IMG/VR virus record: IMGVR_UViG_3300044624_002315
Coordinates: 1-32,970 of that record
Reading direction: 5' to 3' (one strand)
Length of the DNA: 32,970 bases
From: a virus
Positions 1-5,681 of this stretch are shown piece by piece; position 1 is the stretch's first letter; the number at the start of each line of letters is the position of its first letter. The notes beneath the pieces are model-generated. The model was given only the letters and a program-made list of their open reading frames with translations, was not told the origin of the DNA and ran no database searches. A program made the translations under genes and the position numbers.

Positions 1-29
1 TTAAACAAGCTGCTTGGAGAAGAAAATAG
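1..29 (+). CDS. C-terminal end of an upstream gene (partial)
   Basis: Reading from base 3 gives an open frame ending KQAAWRRK and a TAG stop at 27-29, a basic tail typical of a real protein end. It lies 5 nt before the next gene, on the same strand, which fits an operon. Too little is present to identify the protein; it could also be chance. Confidence 0.3.
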
Positions 30-34
30 ATTGA

Positions 35-409
35 ATGGATTTATTATTTGTTTACGGTACTTTAATAGAAAATAAAAAAACAAAAATACATAAACTTTTA
101 AACAAAAATAGTTTGTATATATCTAAAGCTGTTTTTCAAGGTAAACTTTATGATACAGGAAAATATCCAGCAGCAATAAAATCTAATAAAAAAAATGACA
201 TGGTTATCGGAAATATAATAAAAATATTAGATTTAGAAATATTAAAAAAAATAGACGAATATGAAGGATTAGAGTATAAAAGAAATATAACGACATTAGT
301 AGCTAATAAAAAAAATATAAAAGCTTGGATTTATCTTTATTGTAAATCGATTGAGAAACATAAAAGAATAATATCGGGTAATTGGTTAAAATATAAAAAA
401 ATAGATTGA
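35..409 (+). CDS. Gamma-glutamylcyclotransferase-like (GGCT/AIG2) protein
   Basis: The 124-residue protein has the AIG2/GGCT signature: FVYGTL at residues 5-10 (substrate loop), G-K-L-Y-D-T-G-K-Y-P-A near 36-46, D-E-Y-E-G near 74-78 supplying the acidic catalytic residue, and A-W-I-Y-L-Y near 96-101 as the closing strand. Length is normal for the family. Characterised members cyclise gamma-glutamyl amines to 5-oxoproline, but phage members are mostly uncharacterised and the substrate here is unknown. A GGAG lies about 15 nt upstream of the ATG. It is followed by the structured RNA region. Family call is firm; function is inference. Confidence 0.8.
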   Translation: MDLLFVYGTLIENKKTKIHKLLNKNSLYISKAVFQGKLYDTGKYPAAIKSNKKNDMVIGNIIKILDLEILKKIDEYEGLEYKRNITTLVANKKNIKAWIYLYCKSIEKHKRIISGNWLKYKKID

Positions 410-412
410 CTG

Positions 413-420
413 ATTAAATA
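413..420 (+). promoter_or_regulatory. Possible late promoter box for the structured RNA
   Basis: ATTAAATA lies just after the stop of the GGCT-like gene and resembles the TATAAATA boxes elsewhere in the window. With T4 late geometry transcription would start near 426, just before the first stable hairpin of the RNA. One mismatch in AT-rich DNA, so weak. Confidence 0.3.
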
Positions 421-425
421 TATCT

Positions 426-1001
426 GGTAAATTAGATATAGTTCTTTGAAAAATTTAAAAAAGTTTAATGTTGGCTAGTCGAACCAGCATTAAAAATCCT
501 GATGCGAAACCCATCAGGTAACAAGGTATGCAACTCTACCTCTCTATACAACGGATACGTGTCCGTGTTCTGATCAGACATATAGAGTCCCATAGTGGAT
601 AACTTAAAAGTGAAAAAAAAGAGTGTAGGTTCTGGGTAAACCGAAGCTAGATTGGCTAAAACCCTTGTCCCGAAAGGGGTAAAGGTTCTGTGTTCTGATT
701 CTAAGCATTATGGCCCAATCGAACAACGATTGGCTTAGATAATGCCAGCAGATTAAGGCGCAACTTAATCGTCAGTCTGGTCCTGTTTGCGACAAAAACA
801 CCAATTTTTATAATCCGAGAATCCTAACGAGATTCTAGTCAGTACCCACTGATGAATAGAAGCTGTTCGTTACAGTAATAAGGGGGATGGTTGCCGTGAC
901 TCGCATACGGTGTGCGTAAGTTGACTCGTCTGAAAAGATAGGGAGTCCGTGCTTGATTCCGAAAGGAAAATGATGGTATGTAAAGACAGCCGAAATTTTT
1001 T
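426..1001 (+). ncRNA. Large structured non-coding RNA (~575 nt), GOLLD/ROOL-like candidate
   Basis: About 600 nt have no credible coding frame and a base composition well above the neighbours in GC. The strand folds into many local helices visible by eye: 464-474/484-494 (11 bp, one wobble), 498-504/512-518, 542-548/581-587 enclosing 551-555/562-566, 663-666/682-685 capped by CCC-GAAA-GGG at 669-678, 705-711/739-745 enclosing 715-721/727-733, 751-757/764-770, 786-789/793-796, 818-823/831-836, 839-843/848-852, 902-907/911-916, 923-927/943-947 with an inner GAAA loop, and 957-960/965-968 with a GAAA loop. Three GNRA tetraloops, a self-complementary TCTGATCAGA (569-578) and a repeated GTGTTCTGAT (565-574, 690-699) suggest tertiary or intermolecular contacts. 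It ends in a T-run (996-1001) and is followed 20 nt later by tRNA-Asn. Size, ornate folding, phage setting and tRNA adjacency match the GOLLD and ROOL classes; assignment to either is inference. I could not fit it to RNase P, tmRNA or a complete group I intron core. Confidence 0.7.
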
Positions 1002-1020
1002 AATTCTTTTATAATTTAAT

Positions 1021-1094
1021 TCCTTGGTGGGCTAACGGTAAGCCAACAAACTGTTAATTTGTTCATCATGCTGGTTCGAATCCAGCCCAAGGAG
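1021..1094 (+). tRNA. tRNA-Asn (GUU)
   Basis: A complete cloverleaf of 74 nt: acceptor TCCTTGG/CCAAGGA with discriminator G, anticodon stem ACAAA/TTTGT around loop CTGTTAA giving anticodon GUU, and a T arm GCTGG-TTCGAAT-CCAGC. CCA is not encoded. It lies 20 nt after the structured RNA and may share its transcript. Confidence 0.93.
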
Positions 1095-1162
1095 CTTTTA
1101 TTAAATGTATAAAAATGGTGTTATACTAAGCCAAACCATTATATAAAATGTTACATATAATA

Positions 1163-1170
1163 TGTAAGTA
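1163..1170 (+). promoter_or_regulatory. Late-type promoter box (TGTAAGTA) for the HNH gene
   Basis: TGTAAGTA ends 7 nt before the ATG at 1177; T4 late geometry puts +1 at 1176. The same variant precedes the gene at 25058 with the same spacing. It overlaps a perfect palindrome, TTACATATAATATGTAA (1151-1167). Confidence 0.45.
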
Positions 1171-1176
1171 TTATAT

Positions 1177-1731
1177 ATGAGTATAAATGCAGATCGTGTT
1201 AAAGCTTGGAGAAAAGATACTAAAAATTTAATTGTTGAAGGGTTTGGAGGAAAATGTTGTATATGTGGTTATGATAAATGTGAAGAAGCTTTTGATATAC
1301 ACCATATAGATCCTACTCAAAAGACATTATCTTTTGGAGGAATAAGAGCTAATCCTAAACAATGGAAAATTTTATTAAAAGAGTTAGAAAATTGCGTTTT
1401 ATTGTGTGCTAACTGTCACAGAGAATATCATGCAGGTAAAACTAACATCCCAAAAAATATTCCAAAATTTGTAGATTTAAAAGAAAAAAGAAAAATAAAA
1501 ACATATTGTCCAATTTGTAATAAGCAAAAAGCAAATTATCTTATAACTTGTTCAAAAACTTGTGCTGCAAAAAGAAAATCTCAAATCGAATGGGATAATT
1601 TTGATTTATATGATTTACACGTAATTCAAAAATTAAGTAATCTTAAAATAGGAAAAATAGTTGGTGCTTCTGATGTTGCAGTTATAAAAAGATTAAAAAA
1701 ATTAAAAATTTATCAACTTCAAAATAATTAG
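1177..1731 (+). CDS. HNH homing-type endonuclease
   Basis: The 184-residue protein has an HNH core with zinc knuckles: C-C-I-C-G at 27-31, D-I-H-H-I-D at about 40-45 (catalytic His), and L-L-C-A-N-C-H at about 74-80 with the last His of the fold. A second zinc ribbon follows (Y-C-P-I-C near 110 and C-S-K-T-C near 124), then a C-terminal helix-turn-helix-like stretch (IGKIVGASDVAVIKRLKKL) of the sort that gives homing endonucleases DNA specificity. It sits between tRNA-Asn and a small lipoprotein gene, a usual place for a free-standing homing endonuclease in a phage. The ATG follows a late-type promoter box. Its cutting site is not evident. Confidence 0.88.
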   Translation: MSINADRVKAWRKDTKNLIVEGFGGKCCICGYDKCEEAFDIHHIDPTQKTLSFGGIRANPKQWKILLKELENCVLLCANCHREYHAGKTNIPKNIPKFVDLKEKRKIKTYCPICNKQKANYLITCSKTCAAKRKSQIEWDNFDLYDLHVIQKLSNLKIGKIVGASDVAVIKRLKKLKIYQLQNN

Positions 1732-1733
1732 TG

Positions 1734-1741
1734 TATAATTA
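1734..1741 (+). promoter_or_regulatory. Late-type promoter box (TATAATTA), leaderless geometry
   Basis: TATAATTA followed by CTATT and then the ATG at 1747. With the T4 late spacing +1 is the A of the ATG. It also reads as a perfect sigma70 -10 (TATAAT), but no good -35 is seen. Confidence 0.45.
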
Positions 1742-1746
1742 CTATT

Positions 1747-1866
1747 ATGAAAAAACTATTATATACTATTTTCTTTGTTAGTATTTGTTTACTTGTTTCT
1801 GGATGTTATAGCACAAAATCTATGGGCGATTCAGAAAAAGCAGACAAATATCTTTTTATCTATTAA
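1747..1866 (+). CDS. Very small lipoprotein
   Basis: A 39-residue frame starts MKKLLYTIFF, has a hydrophobic stretch at 4-18 and a lipobox L-V-S-G-C with the acylated Cys at residue 20, followed by a short polar tail. That is a complete type II signal peptide plus a mature chain of only about 20 residues. Phage lipoproteins of this size include lysis spanins (o-spanin) and superinfection-exclusion proteins; no lysis partner is visible nearby, so the role is open. The promoter box directly abutting the ATG supports a real gene. Confidence 0.6.
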   Translation: MKKLLYTIFFVSICLLVSGCYSTKSMGDSEKADKYLFIY

Positions 1867-1872
1867 CTTAAA

Positions 1873-2124
1873 TTATTTTTGATTACAACTATCTAAAAGT
1901 TCTTTATAAACTCTGTTTATATTTTCCATAGCTTGACAGAGCATAGATATGGAACTTGGATGATTAATAGCATTAGAATATTCTTTTATTTCTTCAGCAT
2001 TTGCTGAAATGGTCATTCTTAATCTAATTTCTTTAGGTGATATAGAATTTTTTTTATTTGAGTCGCAACAAGAAGCAACTGTTTCATATAATTTTTCTAA
2101 ACTGGTTTGGTCTTTTTTCGCCAT
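1873..2124 (-). CDS. Small late protein with capsid-targeting-like N-terminus
   Basis: The 83-residue protein begins MAKKDQTSLEKLYE, similar to the N-termini of the proteins at 3911-4402, 4631-4906 and 23602-24108 ([KR]DQ, then L-x-E or LxxLYE). In T4, such N-terminal peptides target internal proteins to the prohead and are cut after (L/I)-x-E. The rest is helical, with paired Cys (19-20) and no known domain. A textbook TATAAATA box overlaps the stop of the upstream gene and puts +1 on the A of this ATG. Confidence 0.65.
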   Translation of the reverse strand: MAKKDQTSLEKLYETVASCCDSNKKNSISPKEIRLRMTISANAEEIKEYSNAINHPSSISMLCQAMENINRVYKELLDSCNQK

Positions 2125-2129
2125 AATAA

Positions 2130-2137
2130 TATTTATA
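2130..2137 (-). promoter_or_regulatory. Late promoter box TATAAATA, leaderless geometry
   Basis: On the minus strand TATAAATA-TTATT-ATG: the perfect T4 late box sits exactly five bases before the ATG at 2124, so a transcript starting at the usual place would begin at the start codon. Confidence 0.7.
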
Positions 2138-2699
2138 CAATTAAATCACTAACAATCAAAATTAGAGTTTTTGCTCTTGTTTCAAATTCTTCATCAGCAC
2201 AAGGAGTTTCCAGTGTGCAATATGGAATGTTTCTTCTTCTCAATGCACGTTCTAAAGTTCCCTTATATGGTTGCTGACCATTTGAAATAACACCTTGATC
2301 TGTAACATCCCCATGTGCTTTTACTGCCAGTTGGATTTTACTTTTCATTAAAGCACCTTTTACCTTGTCTTCAATTTCTGGAGAACAATAAGCATAAACT
2401 CCATCTACTTCATCATCTTCGTGTAAAGAAATAACAAGTGTTGGATTCAGTTCTTCAATTTTAGAAAGAAGTCTGTCTTGTAAATCGTTTTGATCATCAG
2501 TGTCAAAATGACGATTGGGATCTTTTCCATTCAATCTTCTTTTCTTAGTTTTATTTAAATTAGAATAAACCTTGACGTTTGGGAGATTTTTAAAATAGTT
2601 TGCAGCAATATTTCCAGCAGGTTCATCACCATGCAAACCACTAACAATCACAAAAACGTTTGGGTTTAAAAGATTTTCTACTAATGCGTCAAATTTCAC
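2133..2699 (-). CDS. M14/AstE-like zinc carboxypeptidase or deacylase
   Basis: The chain contains the zinc-enzyme signature of the succinylglutamate desuccinylase/aspartoacylase and M14 superfamily: G-L-H-G-D-E-P-A-G (zinc His and Glu), D-P-N-R-H-F (substrate-binding Asn-Arg), S-L-H-E-D-D (third zinc His) and T-L-E-T-P (catalytic Glu). At 188 residues it is a minimal catalytic domain. I chose the GTG at 2699 because AATAAGTA lies at 2705-2712, giving +1 on that GTG, and because an upstream ATG at 2801 would add 34 residues that are antisense to a likely small gene at 2754-2903. Substrate is unknown; cell-wall peptide trimming or small-molecule deacylation are both possible. Confidence 0.75.
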   Translation of the reverse strand: MKFDALVENLLNPNVFVIVSGLHGDEPAGNIAANYFKNLPNVKVYSNLNKTKKRRLNGKDPNRHFDTDDQNDLQDRLLSKIEELNPTLVISLHEDDEVDGVYAYCSPEIEDKVKGALMKSKIQLAVKAHGDVTDQGVISNGQQPYKGTLERALRRRNIPYCTLETPCADEEFETRAKTLILIVSDLIV

Positions 2700-2704
2700 T
2701 TTAA

Positions 2705-2712
2705 TACTTATT
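2705..2712 (-). promoter_or_regulatory. Late-type promoter box (AATAAGTA)
   Basis: Minus strand AATAAGTA-TTAAA-GTG. The same 8-mer precedes the gene at 28926 with the same spacing. It supports a GTG start at 2699. Confidence 0.4.
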
Positions 2713-2718
2713 TTCTTA

Positions 2719-2746
2719 TAGACAAAAAGCCAAGTTGTGATAAAAT
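2719..2746 (+). promoter_or_regulatory. Early sigma70-like promoter for the 2754-3909 genes
   Basis: -35 TAGACA (2719-2724), 16-bp spacer ending in TGA (extended -10), -10 TAAAAT (2741-2746). The ATG at 2754 begins 13 nt after the start of the -10, the same layout as at 6491, 7272 and 21607. Confidence 0.5.
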
Positions 2747-2753
2747 AAAAAAA

Positions 2754-2903
2754 ATGAAAAAGTACTGCATATTTCCTGATGAAACTAAAATAGAACTTCA
2801 TTCAATTTTAGATGTAACAGATACACAAACATATATCTGTTATTATGATGAAAATCTTCCACAAACACTTTGGGTTCCGAATGATTTTTTGAGCAATGAT
2901 TAA
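2754..2903 (+). CDS. Small hypothetical protein upstream of the PurA-like gene
   Basis: A 49-residue frame starting MKKYCIFPDETKIELHSI and ending in FLSND, overlapping the next ATG (2896) by 8 nt, as in coupled translation. An early-type promoter fits its ATG. No domain recognised. The overlap and promoter argue that it is real and not an antisense shadow of the minus-strand gene. Confidence 0.55.
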   Translation: MKKYCIFPDETKIELHSILDVTDTQTYICYYDENLPQTLWVPNDFLSND

Positions 2904-3909
2904 ACACGTTGATGTTATTGTCGGTCTTGCTTGGGGGGATGAAGGCAAGGGTAAAATTTCAAGTGCAATGGCCAAAGACTATGATATGGTCTGTCGTTGG
3001 AATGGTGGACCAAATGCTGGTCATACTGTTTATTTGGATGGGAAAAAATACAAAACCCATCTGATTCCTTCTGGTGTTTTTCATGGAAAGAAATCTGTTA
3101 TCGGTCCAAACTGTGTTCTGAATATTGAGAAGTTTTTCAAAGAAATTGAATATCTAAAAGAAAATGGATTCGATACATCTTTGGTAAAAGTTCATCCAAA
3201 TACTCATGTGATTACGGATGCACACATTGAATATGATCTGAAACATTTGAAACCAAAACTTGGAACTACAGGTCAAGGTATTGCTCCTTGTTATGCAGAC
3301 AAAGCAAATCGTGTTGGTATTCAGGTTAGTAAAGCAAACTTCAATCCCTTAAAAGATTTTATTTGGGATGGAAAATTAGAAGGAAAAATTCTTTGTGAAG
3401 GTGCTCAAAGTATTTGGTTGGATATCAACTACGGTGATTATCCTTATGTGACAAGCTCTGAAACATTTCCTCACAATGCTTGTTCGCTTGGATTTTCACC
3501 CAAGAAAATTCGTGATATTATTGGTGTCGCTAAAATCTATGATACCAAAAGTGGAGTTGATCCGTTGTTTCCAGAATGTCTTTGGAGTGATGTAAAACTA
3601 AACAAGTTAATTGAACTTGGTCAAGAATTTGGTTCTACTACAGGAAGAAAAAGACTTGTGAATTGGTTGAATTTTGGAAGATTAAACAATGCTATTAATC
3701 TTTCAGGTTCAACCAAAGTAATCATCAATAAGTGTGATGTTTTTGAAAAAGTTGGAATCTTCCGAATTAATAATTTTTACGAAACATCTTTGGAAACAAA
3801 TTCTTTTGATCAGTTAAAAGACATCATTAAAAAGTCTTTGGTAAATCAAAACATCAATGGATTAAAACCAAATAATATTATTTTTTCTGGTGATCAGACG
3901 AATATTTAA
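2896..3909 (+). CDS. purA: Adenylosuccinate synthetase-family enzyme (PurA / PurZ0-like)
   Basis: The 337-residue protein is clearly of the PurA family: W-G-D-E-G-K-G-K at 13-20 (phosphate loop with the catalytic Asp15), G-G-P-N-A-G-H-T at 37-44 (catalytic His43), L-I-P-S-G at 56-60, G-T-T-G-Q-G at 123-128 (IMP loop), E-G-A-Q at 168-171, T-T-G-R-K-R at 248-253 (aspartate loop) and N-K-C-D at 278-281 (guanine recognition). Length matches the short archaeal form and phage PurZ, not the ~430-residue bacterial PurA. From memory, PurZ proteins that make the diaminopurine precursor from dGMP replace the catalytic Asp by Ser and use ATP; this protein keeps Asp and the GTP motif, so it is either an IMP-using PurA or a PurZ0-type enzyme. 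No DatZ- or MazZ-like partner is seen in the window. Family certain; substrate open. Confidence 0.88.
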   Translation: MIKHVDVIVGLAWGDEGKGKISSAMAKDYDMVCRWNGGPNAGHTVYLDGKKYKTHLIPSGVFHGKKSVIGPNCVLNIEKFFKEIEYLKENGFDTSLVKVHPNTHVITDAHIEYDLKHLKPKLGTTGQGIAPCYADKANRVGIQVSKANFNPLKDFIWDGKLEGKILCEGAQSIWLDINYGDYPYVTSSETFPHNACSLGFSPKKIRDIIGVAKIYDTKSGVDPLFPECLWSDVKLNKLIELGQEFGSTTGRKRLVNWLNFGRLNNAINLSGSTKVIINKCDVFEKVGIFRINNFYETSLETNSFDQLKDIIKKSLVNQNINGLKPNNIIFSGDQTNI

Positions 3910-3910
3910 A

Positions 3911-4402
3911 TTAATCTTCAAAAAAACTTCCGTGCATATCCCATGCTATTTTGTCTAGTGCTGTTGAATCCATTTTTATAAAACTAGTGTTTTTTAACAA
4001 ATCAACTAAAAGCTTTTGAATTAACTCAAACTCATTGTCTAAATTTTCATAGGGAGATAATGAATATTTTTTAGAGTAATATTCTAAGACATTAGGATTT
4101 TTAAATGCTCTATCAATAAATTTATCTAAAAGTTTTTTTGCAATTACATCCAGATTATCGCCTTCTTCGGTAAGAAAATTTTGATATCCGAACATAACAG
4201 ATGGATTTAAAACGGCTTCGTTAGAATCGTTTTCTTCCTCACGATCATCTTGCTGTGTATATAAGTTCGACTTATCGAGTTTATCTAAATTTCCTGCCGA
4301 CATTTTCATATCCGAATCGGGTAATTCTTCGTTTGTATTAACAACTTCTTTTAAAACTTTTTGATAAGCATCTTCTAATAAAATTTGATCTTTGCTTTTC
4401 AT
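3911..4402 (-). CDS. Late protein with capsid-targeting-like N-terminus
   Basis: The 163-residue acidic protein begins MKSKDQILLEDAYQKVL, nearly the same as the start of the 23602-24108 protein (MRSKDQILLENAYSSIL). I-L-L-E and L-x-E match the T4 prohead-protease rule of cutting after (L/I)-x-E. The middle (residues 25-65) is rich in Asp, Glu, Asn and Gln; the C-terminal half is helical with no recognised domain. It converges with the PurA-like gene (1 nt between stops) and has a late-type box upstream. Probably an internal head or prohead-core protein; inference from the N-terminus only. Confidence 0.7.
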   Translation of the reverse strand: MKSKDQILLEDAYQKVLKEVVNTNEELPDSDMKMSAGNLDKLDKSNLYTQQDDREEENDSNEAVLNPSVMFGYQNFLTEEGDNLDVIAKKLLDKFIDRAFKNPNVLEYYSKKYSLSPYENLDNEFELIQKLLVDLLKNTSFIKMDSTALDKIAWDMHGSFFED

Positions 4403-4409
4403 TATGATA

Positions 4410-4417
4410 TATTTACT
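4410..4417 (-). promoter_or_regulatory. Late-type promoter box (AGTAAATA)
   Basis: Minus strand AGTAAATA, with T4 late geometry giving +1 at 4404, two bases before the ATG at 4402. Confidence 0.45.
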
Positions 4418-4446
4418 CCAAATTTAATCAATTTAATATGATAAAT

Positions 4447-4650
4447 ATGAATATAGTGAACGTGGCAGATACTTCTTTATATAAAGAATTCTTAGCAATG
4501 AGAGAAGAAGTCATGAAACACAAGTGGTATGAATCCGAAAAAGCTGGATATGATATCGGCTTCGCAAGAGCAGTGATTGATTGGACAATGAGGTTTAAAA
4601 CTCAGTGGATTAAAAATAGAAAAAAAAAAATTAAGATTCTTTGTATCTAG
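4447..4650 (+). CDS. Small conserved phage protein
   Basis: About 67 residues with a W-Y-E-S-E-K-A-G-Y-D-I-G-F core and a basic end (N-R-K-K-K). The start is uncertain: ATG at 4438, ATG at 4447 or GTG at 4456 are in frame. I prefer 4447 because TTTACT (4412-4417), a 16-bp spacer and TAATAT (4434-4439) would place it 13 nt after the -10, as at other early genes here. Its end overlaps the end of the convergent gene at 4631. The core resembles a small protein common in cyanophage-type myoviruses; function unknown. Confidence 0.6.
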   Translation: MNIVNVADTSLYKEFLAMREEVMKHKWYESEKAGYDIGFARAVIDWTMRFKTQWIKNRKKKIKILCI

Positions 4651-4906
4651 GTGAATGGGAAAGATCAATTATAATTTCTCGCATTTTATCAAATTTTTGA
4701 TATAATGGCTTGAGATCTTCAGAAGTAAAAGCATCTTTTAAGTTTTGATCGTTTAAAAGAGACTCTACTGTATTTAAAGCTTTAAAAAAAGCTTCTTTAG
4801 CAAGTCTTTTTGATCTAGCTTTTCTTAAAAAATAATCGGAACTATATTCTTTTAATATTTCATTTTCATATGCTTCGGATAACATATTTAAATCTTTTCT
4901 ATTCAT
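4631..4906 (-). CDS. Small late protein with capsid-targeting-like N-terminus
   Basis: The 91-residue protein starts MNRKDLNMLSEAYENEIL, sharing the K-D-x-x-x-L-x-E-A-Y pattern with the 3911-4402 and 23602-24108 products; L-S-E is a possible prohead-protease site. The remainder is a charged, mostly helical chain (L-R-K-A-R-S-K-R-L-A-K-E) with no known domain. A late-type box lies upstream. Confidence 0.68.
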   Translation of the reverse strand: MNRKDLNMLSEAYENEILKEYSSDYFLRKARSKRLAKEAFFKALNTVESLLNDQNLKDAFTSEDLKPLYQKFDKMREIIIDLSHSPRYKES

Positions 4907-4913
4907 TATTTAA

Positions 4914-4921
4914 TATTTACA
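4914..4921 (-). promoter_or_regulatory. Late-type promoter box (TGTAAATA)
   Basis: Minus strand TGTAAATA with +1 predicted at 4908, two bases before the ATG at 4906. Confidence 0.45.
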
Positions 4922-4929
4922 AAAAATAC

Positions 4930-4957
4930 TTGTATCTTTTTAAAAATATGCCATAAT
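4930..4957 (+). promoter_or_regulatory. Early sigma70-like promoter for the outer-membrane barrel gene
   Basis: -35 TTGTAT (4930-4935), 16-bp spacer ending in TGC, -10 CATAAT (4952-4957); the ATG at 4966 is 14 nt after the start of the -10. The overlapping CATAATTA (4952-4959) could also be read as a late-type box. Confidence 0.5.
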
Positions 4958-4965
4958 TATATTCT

Positions 4966-5493
4966 ATGGTTAAAACATATATCAAACTAATGGTAGTTGG
5001 AATTATTGCATTGACTTCTACAGTCATGGCTGGTTCTGACTTGAAATCAAGCAAAGAAGTCGTTGTAGATTCTTGCCGCTTTCGCAGCAATGAACTCCAA
5101 TTAGACCTCTTTGGTTCTGGTGCGTTCTATAAGCAAGGTAAACCTGCTTGGGGTGGTGGCGTTGGTGTCAACTACTTCTTCCTCAAGTATGTTGGACTTG
5201 GCGTAGAACAAACCTTGGTTGGTCGTGAAGATGTTGCTGAATGGGGAACATTCGGTAACTTGTTTCTTCGCTATCCAATCTGTTCTTGGAACGTAGCACC
5301 TTATGCCGTTGCTGGTCTTGGTGCTCTCTACGGACAAACCAAAGCAATCCTTGCTGGAACTGTTGGTGGCGGTCTTGAGTATCGCATCACTGACAATATT
5401 GGCATCTTTGCAGATGCTCGTTGGCTTTACAATGCCAACGTCAGCAACAGTGGAGCAGTTGTTGCTCGCACTGGTATCAAATTTGCTTTTTAA
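4966..5493 (+). CDS. Outer-membrane beta-barrel protein with signal peptide
   Basis: The 175-residue protein starts with a Sec signal peptide (MVKTYIKLMVVGIIALTSTV, cleavage probable after A-M-A/A-G near residue 22). The mature part alternates short amphipathic strands with Gly-rich turns (G-G-G-V-G-V-N-Y-F, G-L-G-V-E-Q, V-G-G-G-L-E-Y-R, F-A-D-A-R-W) and ends G-I-K-F-A-F, with a terminal Phe as expected for BAM insertion. This is an eight-stranded-type barrel by size. Base use differs from the neighbours: sampled lines are 45-50% G+C against roughly 30% around it, pointing to acquisition from a bacterium. A phage barrel could remodel the host surface, for instance by blocking secondary infection, but that is inference. 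Confidence 0.82.
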   Translation: MVKTYIKLMVVGIIALTSTVMAGSDLKSSKEVVVDSCRFRSNELQLDLFGSGAFYKQGKPAWGGGVGVNYFFLKYVGLGVEQTLVGREDVAEWGTFGNLFLRYPICSWNVAPYAVAGLGALYGQTKAILAGTVGGGLEYRITDNIGIFADARWLYNANVSNSGAVVARTGIKFAF

Positions 5494-5506
5494 TTAAAGT
5501 AAATCA

Positions 5507-5577
5507 TGGCTCGTAGTGTAACGGTAACACCAGAGAATTTGGATCTCTTATTCATAGTTCGAATCTATGCGAGCCAG
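5507..5577 (+). tRNA. tRNA-Gln (UUG)
   Basis: A 71-nt cloverleaf: acceptor TGGCTCG/CGAGCCA with discriminator G, anticodon stem AGAGA/TCTCT around loop ATTTGGA giving UUG, and a T loop TTCGAAT. CCA is not encoded. It starts 14 nt after the barrel gene. Confidence 0.92.
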
Positions 5578-5581
5578 TTTT

Positions 5582-5664
5582 GGGTAAGCGGTAACGTTGG
5601 AGAGTTACTTCAGACTGTAAATCTGACGCCATTGGCTTAGTAGGTTCGAATCCTTCCTTACCCA
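5582..5664 (+). tRNA. tRNA-Tyr (GUA)
   Basis: An 83-nt class II tRNA: acceptor GGGTAAG/CTTACCC with discriminator A, anticodon stem TCAGA/TCTGA around loop CTGTAAA giving GUA, a long variable arm as expected for bacterial tRNA-Tyr, and T loop TTCGAAT. It begins 5 nt after tRNA-Gln. Confidence 0.92.
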
Positions 5665-5681
5665 TTTTCTTTGAAATTTTA

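Noticed and set aside
426-1001. Group I intron in or near tRNA-Asn
   Set aside because: A motif like AAGATAGGGAGTCC near 936-948 recalls a P7/S element, but the order of P3, P7 and P8 does not fit and the tRNA downstream is intact with no split exon.
426-1001. RNase P RNA or tmRNA
   Set aside because: The conserved P4 and CR motifs of RNase P RNA and the tRNA-like ends of tmRNA were not found.
1177-1731. IscB or HEARO-type RNA-guided system made of the RNA and the adjacent HNH protein
   Set aside because: The HNH protein lacks RuvC and P-loop parts of IscB and looks like a small homing endonuclease; the RNA is far larger than HEARO and is separated by a tRNA.
5101-5337. Minus-strand frame inside the barrel gene
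   Set aside because: Antisense to a well-supported signal-peptide protein; no promoter or start signal.
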